64,000 bases of DNA from Tabrizicola caldifontis. Lineage in GTDB: Bacteria > Pseudomonadota > Alphaproteobacteria > Rhodobacterales > Rhodobacteraceae. Below are positions 40,193-54,916 of the stretch, in pieces. The notes under the pieces are model-generated. The model searched no databases. It was given only the letters and a program-made list of their open reading frames with translations, and had not been told where the DNA came from. The position numbers were made by a program, and so were the translations under genes. Position 1 is the stretch's first letter, and the number at the start of each line of letters is the position of its first letter. The DNA lies in assembly GCF_004762095.1 (NCBI RefSeq), contig NZ_SIJH01000006.1, positions 124,001 to 188,000 on the forward strand, given 5' to 3'.

Positions 40193-40717
40193 TCAGTTCA
40201 GGACCGAAATGCTGAGGTTCTGCCACGTGCCATACATGCCGGTCACGAGTATCGAGACCATGCCGATCACCTGTGTCCAGAGCCGATGAACGATCAGGCG
40301 GCGGTACAACGCTTCGCCTGTGTCAGCACCGGCCCGGATGCGCCGACTTGCTCGTATGCTGAGCAGGACCACCAGGCTCAGCGGAAAGATCAGCAGAAAG
40401 ACAGCCTGAGCGAATTCGAAATCGTAGTAGAAGCCAGACACGGCAAGCACGCTCAGCCAGAAGCTTCCCAAGGCGACCAGCACCATCGCGCCCTGATCCA
40501 CCAGCGCAAGAAGCCGGTCGGTGTTTATCCGCACCAGGTCTTCCAGATCGGACTGCGCCTTGCCGCCCTCGCGCCGGGCGCGCTGGATCATGTCGTATGG
40601 CACGCCAAGCACCCAGTAGTTGACCGATGACCACATGACAGCCAGAGCGATCCAGTACCAGAGGTTCGAGAAGGACCGCATGTCGATCACTTCGAACGCC
40701 TTGTCGATAACGTCCAC
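40193..40717 (-). CDS. Conserved Rhodobacterales membrane protein
   Basis: A 174-residue protein with about four hydrophobic segments and the block AFEVIDMRSFSNLWYWIALA near the N-terminus. I recall close relatives annotated as a component of a SufBCD complex in Rhodobacteraceae, but I know of no evidence for that role and do not adopt it. The frame is open to 40918, but the GTG at 40717 begins DVIDKAFEVIDMRS and avoids an Arg/Ala-rich leader that overlaps the divergent hemB start. It is upstream of mfd in a two-gene unit. Confidence 0.75.
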   Translation of the reverse strand: MDVIDKAFEVIDMRSFSNLWYWIALAVMWSSVNYWVLGVPYDMIQRARREGGKAQSDLEDLVRINTDRLLALVDQGAMVLVALGSFWLSVLAVSGFYYDFEFAQAVFLLIFPLSLVVLLSIRASRRIRAGADTGEALYRRLIVHRLWTQVIGMVSILVTGMYGTWQNLSISVLN

Positions 40718-40770
40718 CTTTCGGATCGTCCTTTCCCTGGCTGCCCGTTTGGGAAGCACAGATAACTTGA

Positions 40771-43952
<3,182 letters not shown>

Positions 43953-44018
43953 GGCCGCCAAAAGGTTAACCGATGCTTAATCGCTTACGATACACACGCT
44001 ATGGTTGCAATACTTCGG

Positions 44019-45164
44019 TCAAGCTCGCCGCATTACCGCGAGAAAGAACCCGTCGCCGCCTGATATCGGTGTCAGCGAAAGCTCGCGTTCCTGCCGCCAA
44101 CCGGCGCTTGCTGCCAGGAAGGTCTGGATCTGAAGCTGGTTCTCGCGCCGGACAAGGGAACAGGTGGCATAGGCCAGAATGCCCCCTCGCGCGACCATGG
44201 CCGCCGCCCGAGCCAGGATCGAAGCCTGTTCGGCCACCAGCGAGGCCAGACGATCCGGCGTCAGCGCCCACTTCCCCTCGGGGTCGCGGCGCCAGCTGCC
44301 GGATCCTGAACAGGGCGCATCGACCAGGACCAGATCGAACGGCGCCGCCAACTCGGGCCGGTCGGTGAACGTAACCCGCACTCCCGCGCGCCGCGCCCGT
44401 TCGGGCAGATCGGCCATCCGCCGGGGCGCGATGTCATGTGCCCACAGCCGCAGATCGGCCCGTGCCGCCATGGCAAGCGTCTTGCCGCCGCCGCCGGCGC
44501 AATGGTCCAGCACGCGCATGCCATCGGCAAGGGGCAGCGCCTCGACCACCGCCTGGCTGGAGGCATCCTGAACCTCGACCAGTCCGGACAGGTAGGCCCG
44601 CGAAGTCTGGACCCTGCGCGCATTGGCGGTCACTTCCAGCGCAGTCGAAGCCAGCGGATGCGCCACTGCCACGATCCCTTCCTCTGCCAGCGCCGCGATG
44701 GCAGCCATACGATCGCCCTTTCGCAGGTTCACCCGCAGAAATACAGGCGCGCGGTGCCGCAGCGCCTCCAGCACGGCGGAACAGTCGGACCCCAGGCTTG
44801 CCTCAAGCTCGGGCAGCAGCCAGTCCGGCACGTCCAGCGCCTCGGCCCCCCCGGGTGGTCGGCCCTGGTCCTGCGGGCCAGGCGGTGCCGGGGCATGGCC
44901 TGCGCCGGAGAACAGCGTCTCCTGCCCCGCGGCGCGCATCAGGCCAAGGATCAGACCCCGCCCCGTCAGCCCGCCCCCCAACGCCGCCGCGGACCGGCGC
45001 TGGCGCAGCGCGTCGAAGACCAGATCCCGCACCGCCGCCCGGTCGCCCGAGCCGGCAAAGCGGCTGGCGCGGCCCCAGTTGGTTAGCGCGCGTTCCGCCG
45101 GCTCTCCGGCGAGGATCCGGTCGAGGATGGCGATGGCCGCCGAGGCACGCGCGCCGGGGGTCAT
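44019..45164 (-). CDS. RsmB/NOP-family RNA (cytosine-5) methyltransferase
   Basis: A 381-residue SAM-dependent methyltransferase. The N-terminus (AIAILDRILAGEPAERALTNW) resembles the NusB-like/FMU leader. The SAM site is VLDHCAGGGGKTLAMAA. Both catalytic cysteines of the m5C family are present, in VDAPCSGSGSWRRDPE and LAYATCSLVRREN. It probably methylates rRNA, but RsmB and RsmF-type substrates cannot be separated from sequence alone. It follows guaB on the same strand by 9 bp. Confidence 0.9.
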   Translation of the reverse strand: MTPGARASAAIAILDRILAGEPAERALTNWGRASRFAGSGDRAAVRDLVFDALRQRRSAAALGGGLTGRGLILGLMRAAGQETLFSGAGHAPAPPGPQDQGRPPGGAEALDVPDWLLPELEASLGSDCSAVLEALRHRAPVFLRVNLRKGDRMAAIAALAEEGIVAVAHPLASTALEVTANARRVQTSRAYLSGLVEVQDASSQAVVEALPLADGMRVLDHCAGGGGKTLAMAARADLRLWAHDIAPRRMADLPERARRAGVRVTFTDRPELAAPFDLVLVDAPCSGSGSWRRDPEGKWALTPDRLASLVAEQASILARAAAMVARGGILAYATCSLVRRENQLQIQTFLAASAGWRQERELSLTPISGGDGFFLAVMRRA

Positions 45165-45173
45165 GACCCGGCC

Positions 45174-47467
<2,294 letters not shown>

Positions 47468-47549
47468 GCGGTCACGGGCTTCCCGTTTGGCAGACGGTTG
47501 CTGCGGATGGTCGCCCCGGTGGGCCAGCAGCTGACGAATGGCGGACAAG

Positions 47550-48557
47550 TCACGCCTCGGCAGCGTTCGTGATCGCTGCCAGCCTGCCCCCCGGCCAAAG
47601 CTTCCAGACCCACCACAGGATCAGCGGAATCGCCACCAGGCCGCCGCCGACCAGGCCGAACCCGACCCACTGCCAACCGCCCCCCTTCACCAGCATTGCC
47701 GTGGCCAACGCCGCAAGCGGAAAGGTGAAGGCGCCCCACAGGGGCGAGATGCCCGTTTCCCCCAACCAGCGCCATGACAAGACCAGAACCGCCGCAAAGG
47801 CAGCCGCAAGCGCGACAAAGCCTGCGGCGATGTCCGGCATCCCCATCAGTGCCGCGGTCGTGGCAAACAGTGCTGCCGGGGAAATGTGGATCGCCAGCAG
47901 CGGCCGCAGCACCGCCGGCGGCGTCACGCGCAGGAACTGCAGGCCGCTCATCACCCAGATCGCCACTGCCACGGGCAGCGTGCCCCAGAACAGCACGGCA
48001 GCCAGATCAGCCCAGCCAAGGGCAAGTGCCGGCGGGGCAGCGACTATGAACCCGACAAAGCTAAGGTTCCAGGTCGGGTTCACCTCGCGCCCTGGCGGGG
48101 GAAGCGACACGAGAAGCCGGATCAACAACAGCGCAAGCACAAGGTGCCCGGACAGTGCCGCGACCAGCAGTACCTTGGCGATCTGTGCCGCATGCGGCGC
48201 CAGCAGCGCGGCCGCCGCCATGCCCCCCATGGTCATGGCCGCCAGCCCCGCCCGTCCGGGCAGAACCCGCAGATCCTCGACCACGACGCCTGGCCGGCGC
48301 GCGACCTTGGCAAGCCACGCCACCGTCGCAAAACCCCACAGCGCCACGGCGACCCCTGCCAGAAGATCGCCCGGCGCCTGATCCCATCCCAGCCGCCCCA
48401 ATGCCATGCGCAGCGCGATGGCAAGGCCCAAGAGACCCAGCGCCGGCGGGAACAGTGCCGGCGGCGTCCTTGCGAACAGGGCCGGCTGGCGGGGTGGAAA
48501 TTCTGGCGGCGGATAGCGTTTGGGGCGCGCGTCGAGACGGGGATCAGAGGGGGTCAT
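47550..48557 (-). CDS. SLAC1/TehA-like transporter
   Basis: A 335-residue membrane protein with about ten hydrophobic helices. The start FPPRQPALFARTPPALFPPALGLLG, the central HISPAALFATTAALMG and the C-terminal SPLWGAFTFPLAALATAML match the voltage-dependent anion channel/TehA (SLAC1) family, which moves C4-dicarboxylates, tellurite or other anions. The substrate is unknown. The ATG at 48557 follows GGAGACCTTCGA; the longer frame to 48605 adds an unlikely basic leader. Confidence 0.85.
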   Translation of the reverse strand: MTPSDPRLDARPKRYPPPEFPPRQPALFARTPPALFPPALGLLGLAIALRMALGRLGWDQAPGDLLAGVAVALWGFATVAWLAKVARRPGVVVEDLRVLPGRAGLAAMTMGGMAAAALLAPHAAQIAKVLLVAALSGHLVLALLLIRLLVSLPPPGREVNPTWNLSFVGFIVAAPPALALGWADLAAVLFWGTLPVAVAIWVMSGLQFLRVTPPAVLRPLLAIHISPAALFATTAALMGMPDIAAGFVALAAAFAAVLVLSWRWLGETGISPLWGAFTFPLAALATAMLVKGGGWQWVGFGLVGGGLVAIPLILWWVWKLWPGGRLAAITNAAEA

Positions 48558-48720
48558 TCGAAGGTCTCCTGCCCTCCTCATACTCATATCGCGCCCTTCG
48601 GCCAAGGCAATGGGGCGATCACGGCTGGCTCCGCTTCATCATACCGCAGCTGTCTCCCCAGGAGATGCCTTCCGGCCAAAGCCAGCGTCGGGGCAGGACG
48701 GCCGAAAGCGTTCCGTCGTC

Positions 48721-49506
48721 TCAGCCGCGCAGAACCGGGAACCAGTCCTCGCGCAGCCGCTGGCCAGGTCGCATGCCGTGCCCGGGAAAGGGCGGCGAGG
48801 TCGGGCCGGGCCTTTCGACATAGCGTGCGTCCTCTCCCACCAGGCGCAGGGAAAACGCCCGCCGCCGGTTCGTCGTGATGTTGCCGCGCGCCCCGTGCAG
48901 GGTGCGGAAGTTGAAGGCCACGGCGTCGCCGGGCTCCATCTCCCATTCCACGATCTTCATTCCCTCGGCCTCGGGGTCCGGCACCGGCAGATAGTCATTC
49001 TCGCCCGGGTAGAAGTCGGTCTCGCTGACCCACCGCGTCGGCAGCACATCCTTTTCCCACAGATGAGAGCCCACCACGCAACGCAAGGCTGCATCCTTCA
49101 CCGGGTCAAGCGGCGACCAGAAGCTGACGGTCTGCCTGCCCTCGACAAAGTAATACGGCCCGTCAGTGTGCCATGGCGTGGGCTTGGTCGTGCCGGGTTC
49201 CTTGACCAGAACGTGATCATGGAACAACTGCACCCTCTCCGACTGCATCAGCCGCGCCGCGACATCGGCCAAGGCCGACTGCCGGATCACCGCGGCAAAT
49301 TCCGGAATGCGCTGCCAGTTGCAGTAGTCGTCGAAGAAATACCCCGGTTCGCCCGGCTTCAGCGTCGCCATCTGCTGCGTCGGAGCAGCCATGTTCCGCG
49401 CAACGCCAGCACGCAGCATCTCTACCCAGTCGGCCCAGAGCCCCCTGACCAGAACGACCCCGTCGCGCTGGTAGGCCTCGACCATTTCATCCGTCACCGT
49501 GACCAT
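48721..49506 (-). CDS. Phytanoyl-CoA dioxygenase (PhyH) family protein
   Basis: A 261-residue Fe(II)/2-oxoglutarate oxygenase. The iron ligands are H and D in TPWHTDGPYYF and a distal His in FNFRTLHGARGNI; the Arg that binds 2-oxoglutarate is probably in RRRAFSLRLVG. PhyH proteins hydroxylate diverse small molecules, so the substrate is open. The start is uncertain. ATG at 49506 is taken, but a GTG at 49497 has GGGGGAG at a better distance (258 residues). It precedes the SLAC1-like gene on the same strand. Confidence 0.87.
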   Translation of the reverse strand: MVTVTDEMVEAYQRDGVVLVRGLWADWVEMLRAGVARNMAAPTQQMATLKPGEPGYFFDDYCNWQRIPEFAAVIRQSALADVAARLMQSERVQLFHDHVLVKEPGTTKPTPWHTDGPYYFVEGRQTVSFWSPLDPVKDAALRCVVGSHLWEKDVLPTRWVSETDFYPGENDYLPVPDPEAEGMKIVEWEMEPGDAVAFNFRTLHGARGNITTNRRRAFSLRLVGEDARYVERPGPTSPPFPGHGMRPGQRLREDWFPVLRG

Positions 49507-49620
49507 CTCCCCCCCCATGTCTGCGCGCACCCTGCCCGCCCTACCCGCGCCACGCAAGACCGGACAGGCCGCCCGCAAGATCGCCGATCGCCCGCTCTGT
49601 CCGGGGTCGATGGTACCGGC

Positions 49621-50706
49621 TCAGCGGTAAAGCAGCGACTTGCCGTTGGCGAACAGGTGAACCTTCCTGGGTTCGGCGGTCAGCTTCACCATCTGATAGC
49701 GCAGTCCTGACCGGATGCCCGGAAGCTTGGCCACCACCTGCGGCGCGTCGCCCTGCCGCTTGAAATAAAGCAACGTAACCTCGCCCAGGGCCTCGGTAAT
49801 CTCGACTTCGCCGGTGAAGATCGCGTCGCCATCTGTCTCGTGGAAGTCCTCCGGCCGGACGCCGACCTTGACCCGCAAACCCATGTCAGCGGCCTGCGTC
49901 GGCACCGCCGATCTCGCCATGCCGCCGTTGTCGAGGCGGATCATCGTCTCGGCACCAGTTGCCACCACCTCGCCGGGCAGAAGGTTCATCGAGGGACTGC
50001 CGATGAACTGGGCGACAAATTCGTTCTCGGGCTTTTCATACAGTTCCAGCGGCGTGCCTACCTGCGAAATCCCCCCGCCCGCCAGCACGACGATCCGGCT
50101 GGCAAGCGTCATCGCCTCTACCTGGTCGTGGGTGACGTAGATCATCGTCGAATTCGGCATTGCCTCCTTCAGCTGGGCAATCTCGATCCGGGTGGCCACC
50201 CGCAAGGCCGCGTCGAGGTTCGACAGGGGCTCGTCAAAAAGATAGACCTTCGGATCGCGCACGATCGACCGCCCGATTGCGACCCGCTGCCGCTGCCCAC
50301 CCGACAGGGCCTTGGGCAGACGATCAAGATAGGGTGTCAGTTGCAGGATGCGCGCGGCCTTTTCCACCGCCGCGGCAATTTCCTGCGGCGATTTCTTCGC
50401 CAGTTTCAGCGCAAAGCTCATGTTGTCGCGCACCGTCATGTGCGGATACAGCGCATAGCTCTGGAACACCATGGCAATGCCGCGCTGCGCCGGCGGCACG
50501 TCGTTCATTCGCACCCCGTCAATGCTGAAATCGCCGCCGGTGATCCTCTCCAGCCCCGCGATCATGCGCAACAGCGTCGATTTCCCGCAGCCCGAGGGGC
50601 CGACGAAGACGATCAGCTCGCCCGTCTTGATGTCGAGGTCGATGTCCTTCAACACCTTGACCTCGCCGTAGGCCTTTTCGACGTTCTTCAAGACCAGTTC
50701 AGCCAT
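49621..50706 (-). CDS. aglK: Alpha-glucoside ABC transporter ATP-binding protein (UgpC/MalK type)
   Basis: A 361-residue ATPase of the MalK/UgpC class. Walker A is VGPSGCGKSTL, the signature is LSGGQRQRVAIGRSIVRDP, Walker B is YLFDEPLSNLDAALR, and the H-loop is IYVTHDQVEAM. A C-terminal TOBE-like regulatory domain (about 240-361) is present. It is the last gene of the aglE-F-G-A-K transcript, 12 bp after aglA. By homology to the Sinorhizobium agl locus it energises uptake of alpha-glucosides (sucrose, maltose, trehalose). Confidence 0.93.
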   Translation of the reverse strand: MAELVLKNVEKAYGEVKVLKDIDLDIKTGELIVFVGPSGCGKSTLLRMIAGLERITGGDFSIDGVRMNDVPPAQRGIAMVFQSYALYPHMTVRDNMSFALKLAKKSPQEIAAAVEKAARILQLTPYLDRLPKALSGGQRQRVAIGRSIVRDPKVYLFDEPLSNLDAALRVATRIEIAQLKEAMPNSTMIYVTHDQVEAMTLASRIVVLAGGGISQVGTPLELYEKPENEFVAQFIGSPSMNLLPGEVVATGAETMIRLDNGGMARSAVPTQAADMGLRVKVGVRPEDFHETDGDAIFTGEVEITEALGEVTLLYFKRQGDAPQVVAKLPGIRSGLRYQMVKLTAEPRKVHLFANGKSLLYR

Positions 50707-50718
50707 AAGCCCCTCCCC

Positions 50719-52353
50719 TCAGGCCCGCTTGGCCAGACAGACGCCCCAGGGCCCCAGCGCCACGCGCCCGCCCGTCGCCGCCTGGCTGCCAAGTTCCGTT
50801 CCGACCGTTTCCCAGTTTCCCTCGGGCATCCTGACCTCGGCCAGCCTGTCACCCAGATTGACGGCGCAGAAGATCTCTTCCTCGCCCCGGCGCCGGAAGC
50901 TGACCACATCGCCCTGGGCGGCAATATCCTCCATCGTGCCCGTCCGCAGAACTGGATGCGCCCGACGAAAGGCCAGCACGGCGCGGTAATGCGACAGGAT
51001 GGAGCCAGCATCGCCTTCCTGCGCAGCGACCGACAGGGGCAGATGCGGTGGCTTCACCGGTAGCCACGGCGTGGCGTCTGAAAACCCGCCGTTCGCATTG
51101 TCGGTCACCCAGACCATCGGTGTTCTTGCCCCGTCGCGGCCCTTGAACTCCGGCCAGAACTGGATGCCGTAGGGATCGCGCAACTCCTCGAGGCTCAGCT
51201 CGGCTTCGGGCAGGCCCAGCTCTTCCCCCTGATAAAGGCAGATCGAGCCGCGCAGGCACGCCAGAAGCGTGGCGTAGGACTTGGCTGCCGCTGCCGTCAG
51301 CCCCCAGCGGGTGATGTGGCGCACCGTGTCGTGATTGGAATAGGACCAGCACGGCCAGGCATCGGGCGCCGCCGCCCGCATCCGGGCGAAGGTCTCCTCC
51401 AGCAGGGCAGCCGTCAGCCGCTTGGGTTGCAGCATCTCGAACGGATAGCACATCTGCACCTTGTCGCCGCCCGAGGTGTATTCGGCCATGATCTCAAGCC
51501 CCCGCTGGGCATCGCCCACCTCGCCCACGGCGGCGGCATTCCAGGGGTTCAGCACGGCGCGGAACTTCCTCAGGAAATCAAGGTTTTCCGGCTGGTTCTT
51601 GTCGAAAAGGTGCAGCTGGTGATTGTAGGGGTTCACGCCGGGCGCGATGCTGTCGTTGCGCAGCTCCTTCGGCAGGGGCGGGTTGTCGCGCAGATACTTG
51701 TCGTGAACATAGAAGTTGATCGTGTCCAGCCGGAAGCCATCGACCCCCCGCTTCAGCCAGAAGCGCGCCACGTCCAGAAGCGCTTCCTGAACCGGGGCGT
51801 GGTGAAAGTTCAGGTCAGGCTGCGAGGTCAGGAAGTTGTGCAGGTAATACTGCTCGCGCCGGCTGTCCCATTCCCAGGCGCTGCCGCCAAAGATTGACAG
51901 CCAGTTGTTGGGCGGCGTGCCATCGGGTTTAGGATCGGCCCAGACATACCAGTCTGCCTTCGGGTTGGTACGATCCTTGCGGCTTTCCCTGAACCAGGGG
52001 TGCTGGTCGCTGGTGTGGCTGAGCACCAGGTCGATCATCACCCGCAGGCCCAGGTCGTGGGCGCGCGCCACCAGCGCATCGAAGTCTACCAGGGTGCCGA
52101 ACATCGGATCGACGTCGCAATAGTCGCTGACGTCATAACCGAAGTCCTTCATCGGGCTGGTGAAGAACGGACTGATCCAGATCGCGTCGGCGCCGAGGCG
52201 CGCGACATGGTCGAGACGCCGGGTTATCCCGGCCAGATCCCCCACCCCGTCACCGTTCGAATCCTGAAAGCTGCGCGGATAGATCTGGTAGATCACCGCG
52301 CCACGCCACCATTCCGGGTCAGCCGCCAGCACCTTGCGTCCCTCGCGTTCCAT
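50719..52353 (-). CDS. aglA: Alpha-glucosidase (GH13)
   Basis: A 544-residue cytoplasmic GH13 enzyme hydrolysing alpha-glucosides to glucose. It has VIYQIYPRSFQDSNGDGVGD at the start, nucleophile Asp in GVDGFRLDTINFYV (near residue 206), acid/base Glu in AVGEVGDAQ (near 278) and the third acidic residue in YSNHDTVRHI (near 340). The frame is open far into aglG; the ATG at 52353, 5 bp after the aglG stop, begins the typical sequence. Its place between the permease and ATPase genes matches the agl operon of rhizobia. Confidence 0.93.
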   Translation of the reverse strand: MEREGRKVLAADPEWWRGAVIYQIYPRSFQDSNGDGVGDLAGITRRLDHVARLGADAIWISPFFTSPMKDFGYDVSDYCDVDPMFGTLVDFDALVARAHDLGLRVMIDLVLSHTSDQHPWFRESRKDRTNPKADWYVWADPKPDGTPPNNWLSIFGGSAWEWDSRREQYYLHNFLTSQPDLNFHHAPVQEALLDVARFWLKRGVDGFRLDTINFYVHDKYLRDNPPLPKELRNDSIAPGVNPYNHQLHLFDKNQPENLDFLRKFRAVLNPWNAAAVGEVGDAQRGLEIMAEYTSGGDKVQMCYPFEMLQPKRLTAALLEETFARMRAAAPDAWPCWSYSNHDTVRHITRWGLTAAAAKSYATLLACLRGSICLYQGEELGLPEAELSLEELRDPYGIQFWPEFKGRDGARTPMVWVTDNANGGFSDATPWLPVKPPHLPLSVAAQEGDAGSILSHYRAVLAFRRAHPVLRTGTMEDIAAQGDVVSFRRRGEEEIFCAVNLGDRLAEVRMPEGNWETVGTELGSQAATGGRVALGPWGVCLAKRA

Positions 52354-52358
52354 AAGGC

Positions 52359-53501
52359 TCACTTCACCGACCCCGTCAACAGGCCGCGCACCAGATAGCG
52401 CTGCATCAGGAAGAAGACGAGAAGCGGCACCGCGATCGACACGAAGGCCGCGGTTGCCAGGATCTCCCAGTTGCCGCCGCGGGTGCCCATCAGTTCGACG
52501 ATCTGCTTGGTCATGACCGTCGTCTCGCCGCTGGCATCCAGCAGGAACACCAGCGCCACCAGCAGGTCGTTCCAGGTCCAGAGGAACTGGAAGATCGCGA
52601 AAGACGCCAGCGCCGGGAAGGACAGAGGCAGCACGATCCTGGTGAAGATCTGGAAATCCGTCGCCCCATCGACCTTGGCATTCTCGATGATGTCGCGCGG
52701 CAGGCCGACCATGTAGTTCCTGAGCAGATAGATGGCCAGCGGCAGGCCGAACCCGGTATGGGCAAGCCAGACGCCCAGATAGCTTTTCCCGATGCCGACG
52801 TCGTTGTGCAGCTTCAACAGCGGGATCAGCGCCAGTTGCAGGGGCACCACAAGAAGGCCCACGATGGCCGCGATCAGCAGAGCCCTGCCAGGAAAATCCA
52901 TCCAGGCCAGCGCATAGGCTGCAAAGGCTGCCACCAGGATCGGGATGATCGTTGCGGGAATTGTAACGGTTAGCGTGTTGAAGAAGGCCTTGGCCATCCC
53001 GTCCACGTTCTTCGGATCGAAAAGGATCGCTCGATAGTTGTCCAGCGTGAATTCGGGCGGGGTGGTGGCCGTGGTGAATACCCGCGGCAGACGCTGGTCG
53101 CCGAAATCGGTGGCCGAGCTCAGGACGAAATCGCCGTTCTCCTGCACGGTGAGTCTTTGCCCGTCGCCGAGATCCACGGTCTGGCCCGGTGCATAGGCCT
53201 GGGGCTCGCGGCTGTTGGTGCCCCAGGCGCTGACCGTCACACCATGTCGGCCGAACAGGTTGCCCGAGATCGTGAATTGGCCGTCCGCCTCGACGACATC
53301 GCCCTCGATGCGGATCGCCGGGTTCTGCCGTTCCTGGGTGGCCAGAGATGACCACCAGCCGGACGTTGCGATCTGGTCGGCCGTTCGGAACGACGACACG
53401 AAAAGGCCCACTGTCGGGAACAGCCACAGCGCCACCAGAAGCGCCATCGAGATATGCACCGCCCAGGTCAGCCCGGATTTCTTGCCGACAATGTTATCCA
53501 T
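52359..53501 (-). CDS. aglG: Alpha-glucoside ABC transporter permease AglG
   Basis: A 380-residue inner-membrane permease of the MalG class. An N-terminal helix (AVHISMALLVALWLFPTVGLFVSS) is followed by a large periplasmic insert of about 120 residues. Four to five helices and the EAA loop IENAKVDGATDFQIFTRIVLP come next. The insert is typical of AglG. It lies between aglF (27 bp gap) and aglA (5 bp gap). Confidence 0.92.
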   Translation of the reverse strand: MDNIVGKKSGLTWAVHISMALLVALWLFPTVGLFVSSFRTADQIATSGWWSSLATQERQNPAIRIEGDVVEADGQFTISGNLFGRHGVTVSAWGTNSREPQAYAPGQTVDLGDGQRLTVQENGDFVLSSATDFGDQRLPRVFTTATTPPEFTLDNYRAILFDPKNVDGMAKAFFNTLTVTIPATIIPILVAAFAAYALAWMDFPGRALLIAAIVGLLVVPLQLALIPLLKLHNDVGIGKSYLGVWLAHTGFGLPLAIYLLRNYMVGLPRDIIENAKVDGATDFQIFTRIVLPLSFPALASFAIFQFLWTWNDLLVALVFLLDASGETTVMTKQIVELMGTRGGNWEILATAAFVSIAVPLLVFFLMQRYLVRGLLTGSVK

Positions 53502-53528
53502 GATTTGTTCCCCTCCGGTCGCGGGTCA

Positions 53529-54770
53529 TCAGCGCATCTCCTTGCGGGCGTTGTAGACGTTCCACACAAGGATCGGCGTCACCAGAAGCATGATGACCAT
53601 CGCGGCAGCCGAGCCCACGCCCCAGTCGTTCGCCCGGAACAGCTTGTCGTACATGTAGTTTGCCAGAACCTGCGTCTGCCATTGGCCGTTGGTCATCGCA
53701 TAGACGATGTCGAAGACCTTCAGCACGACGATGGTGATCGTGGTCCAGACCACGACGATGGTGCCCATGATCTGCGGCACCTTGATCTGGAAGAAGATCT
53801 GGAACGGGTTCGCCCCATCGACGATGGCGGCCTCGATCGAGTCCTCCGGTACACCGCGCAGAGCGGCCGACAGGATTACCATGGCAAAGCCAGTCTGGAT
53901 CCAGACCAGCACCGCCATCAGGAAGAAGTTGTTCCAGAACGGCATGGTCAGCCAGGTCTGGGGCTGGCCATAGGGCAGGTCGGCCATCGCGATCCCGATG
54001 ATGCCGCGCAGCGATTCATAGGCAAGCCACAGCGCCACCAGCGCACCAAGCGCCGCAGCGACGGTTCTTCCGGTGGACACCGGACCGCTGCGCCGCACCG
54101 CAGGTCTTGCCAGAACCCAGGCGATCCAGACCACGGCCAGCGCGAAACCTGCCACCAGAAGCACGGGCACCGCCTTGAAAAAGACGAAGGACCAGATGCT
54201 GCCTTCCTCGAAGGCCAGCCAGACCGCATTCATCACCCCGATCTGATCCTGCCCCTCGGGCCGGGTGTCATACACCAGCTTCCAGATCACAGCGGCGCCG
54301 ACGAAGGAAATGGCCATCGGCATGAAGATCAGCGACTTGGCGATGTTGCCCCACCTGATCCGGTCCGAAAGCTGCGCCGCCAGAAGCCCGAAGGCGGTCG
54401 AGGCCGCAGGCACCACGATCAGCCAGAGCATGTTGTTCTGCAGGGCTTCCCAGAACTTGGGCTCGGCGCCCATCTTCGCATAGTTGTCCAGCCCCACGAA
54501 ATCGTATCCGCCCCCGGTCACGCGCTGGGTCAGCGAAAGGTGCAGCGTGGCAAAGACCGGATAGGCCAAATACAGACCAAGCGCGATCAGTGCAGGTGCC
54601 AGGAACAGCCAGGGCCGGATCATGTTGGCCCGGTTGATGTTGCGCCCCGCCTGCGGACCCCGCGCCGGGAACAGCACCTTGTCGAGGAAGAGGTTCGAGA
54701 AATAGTAGTAGGCCACGCAGCCGCCGACGCCGACGACGATCGTGATCAGGCCCTGAAGCGCCGGATGCAT
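53529..54770 (-). CDS. aglF: Alpha-glucoside ABC transporter permease AglF
   Basis: A 413-residue permease of the MalF class with about eight hydrophobic helices. The EAA loop is SIEAAIVDGANPFQIFFQIKVP. The N-terminus (QGLITIVVGVGGCVAYYYFSN) matches the AglF branch. The ATG at 54770 has GGAGG 9 nt upstream; the frame to 54893 extends through a stem-loop and is not supported. It is separated from aglE by about 146 bp holding hairpins, so its level is probably lower than that of the binding protein. Confidence 0.92.
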   Translation of the reverse strand: MHPALQGLITIVVGVGGCVAYYYFSNLFLDKVLFPARGPQAGRNINRANMIRPWLFLAPALIALGLYLAYPVFATLHLSLTQRVTGGGYDFVGLDNYAKMGAEPKFWEALQNNMLWLIVVPAASTAFGLLAAQLSDRIRWGNIAKSLIFMPMAISFVGAAVIWKLVYDTRPEGQDQIGVMNAVWLAFEEGSIWSFVFFKAVPVLLVAGFALAVVWIAWVLARPAVRRSGPVSTGRTVAAALGALVALWLAYESLRGIIGIAMADLPYGQPQTWLTMPFWNNFFLMAVLVWIQTGFAMVILSAALRGVPEDSIEAAIVDGANPFQIFFQIKVPQIMGTIVVVWTTITIVVLKVFDIVYAMTNGQWQTQVLANYMYDKLFRANDWGVGSAAAMVIMLLVTPILVWNVYNARKEMR

Positions 54771-54862
54771 TCCGCTGATCCTCCCCCGAAACGTTTCCCC
54801 GATGCGACCGGCTGGCCCGGCTCTGCTGTTGAGGCCGCCCTTCAGCAGGCCCGGACGGTAAT

Positions 54863-54887
54863 CCGGGCGCTCCTGTGGAACGCCCGG
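54863..54887. promoter_or_regulatory. Hairpin between aglE and aglF
   Basis: CCGGGCG (54863-54869) pairs with CGCCCGG (54881-54887) around 11 nt. A second possible stem, CTGCTG with CAGCAG, follows toward aglF. Position and type resemble malE-malF stabilising elements. No U-tract is seen. Confidence 0.5.
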
Positions 54888-54916
54888 GGACACTCATACT
54901 GCCGGCATGCGCACGC

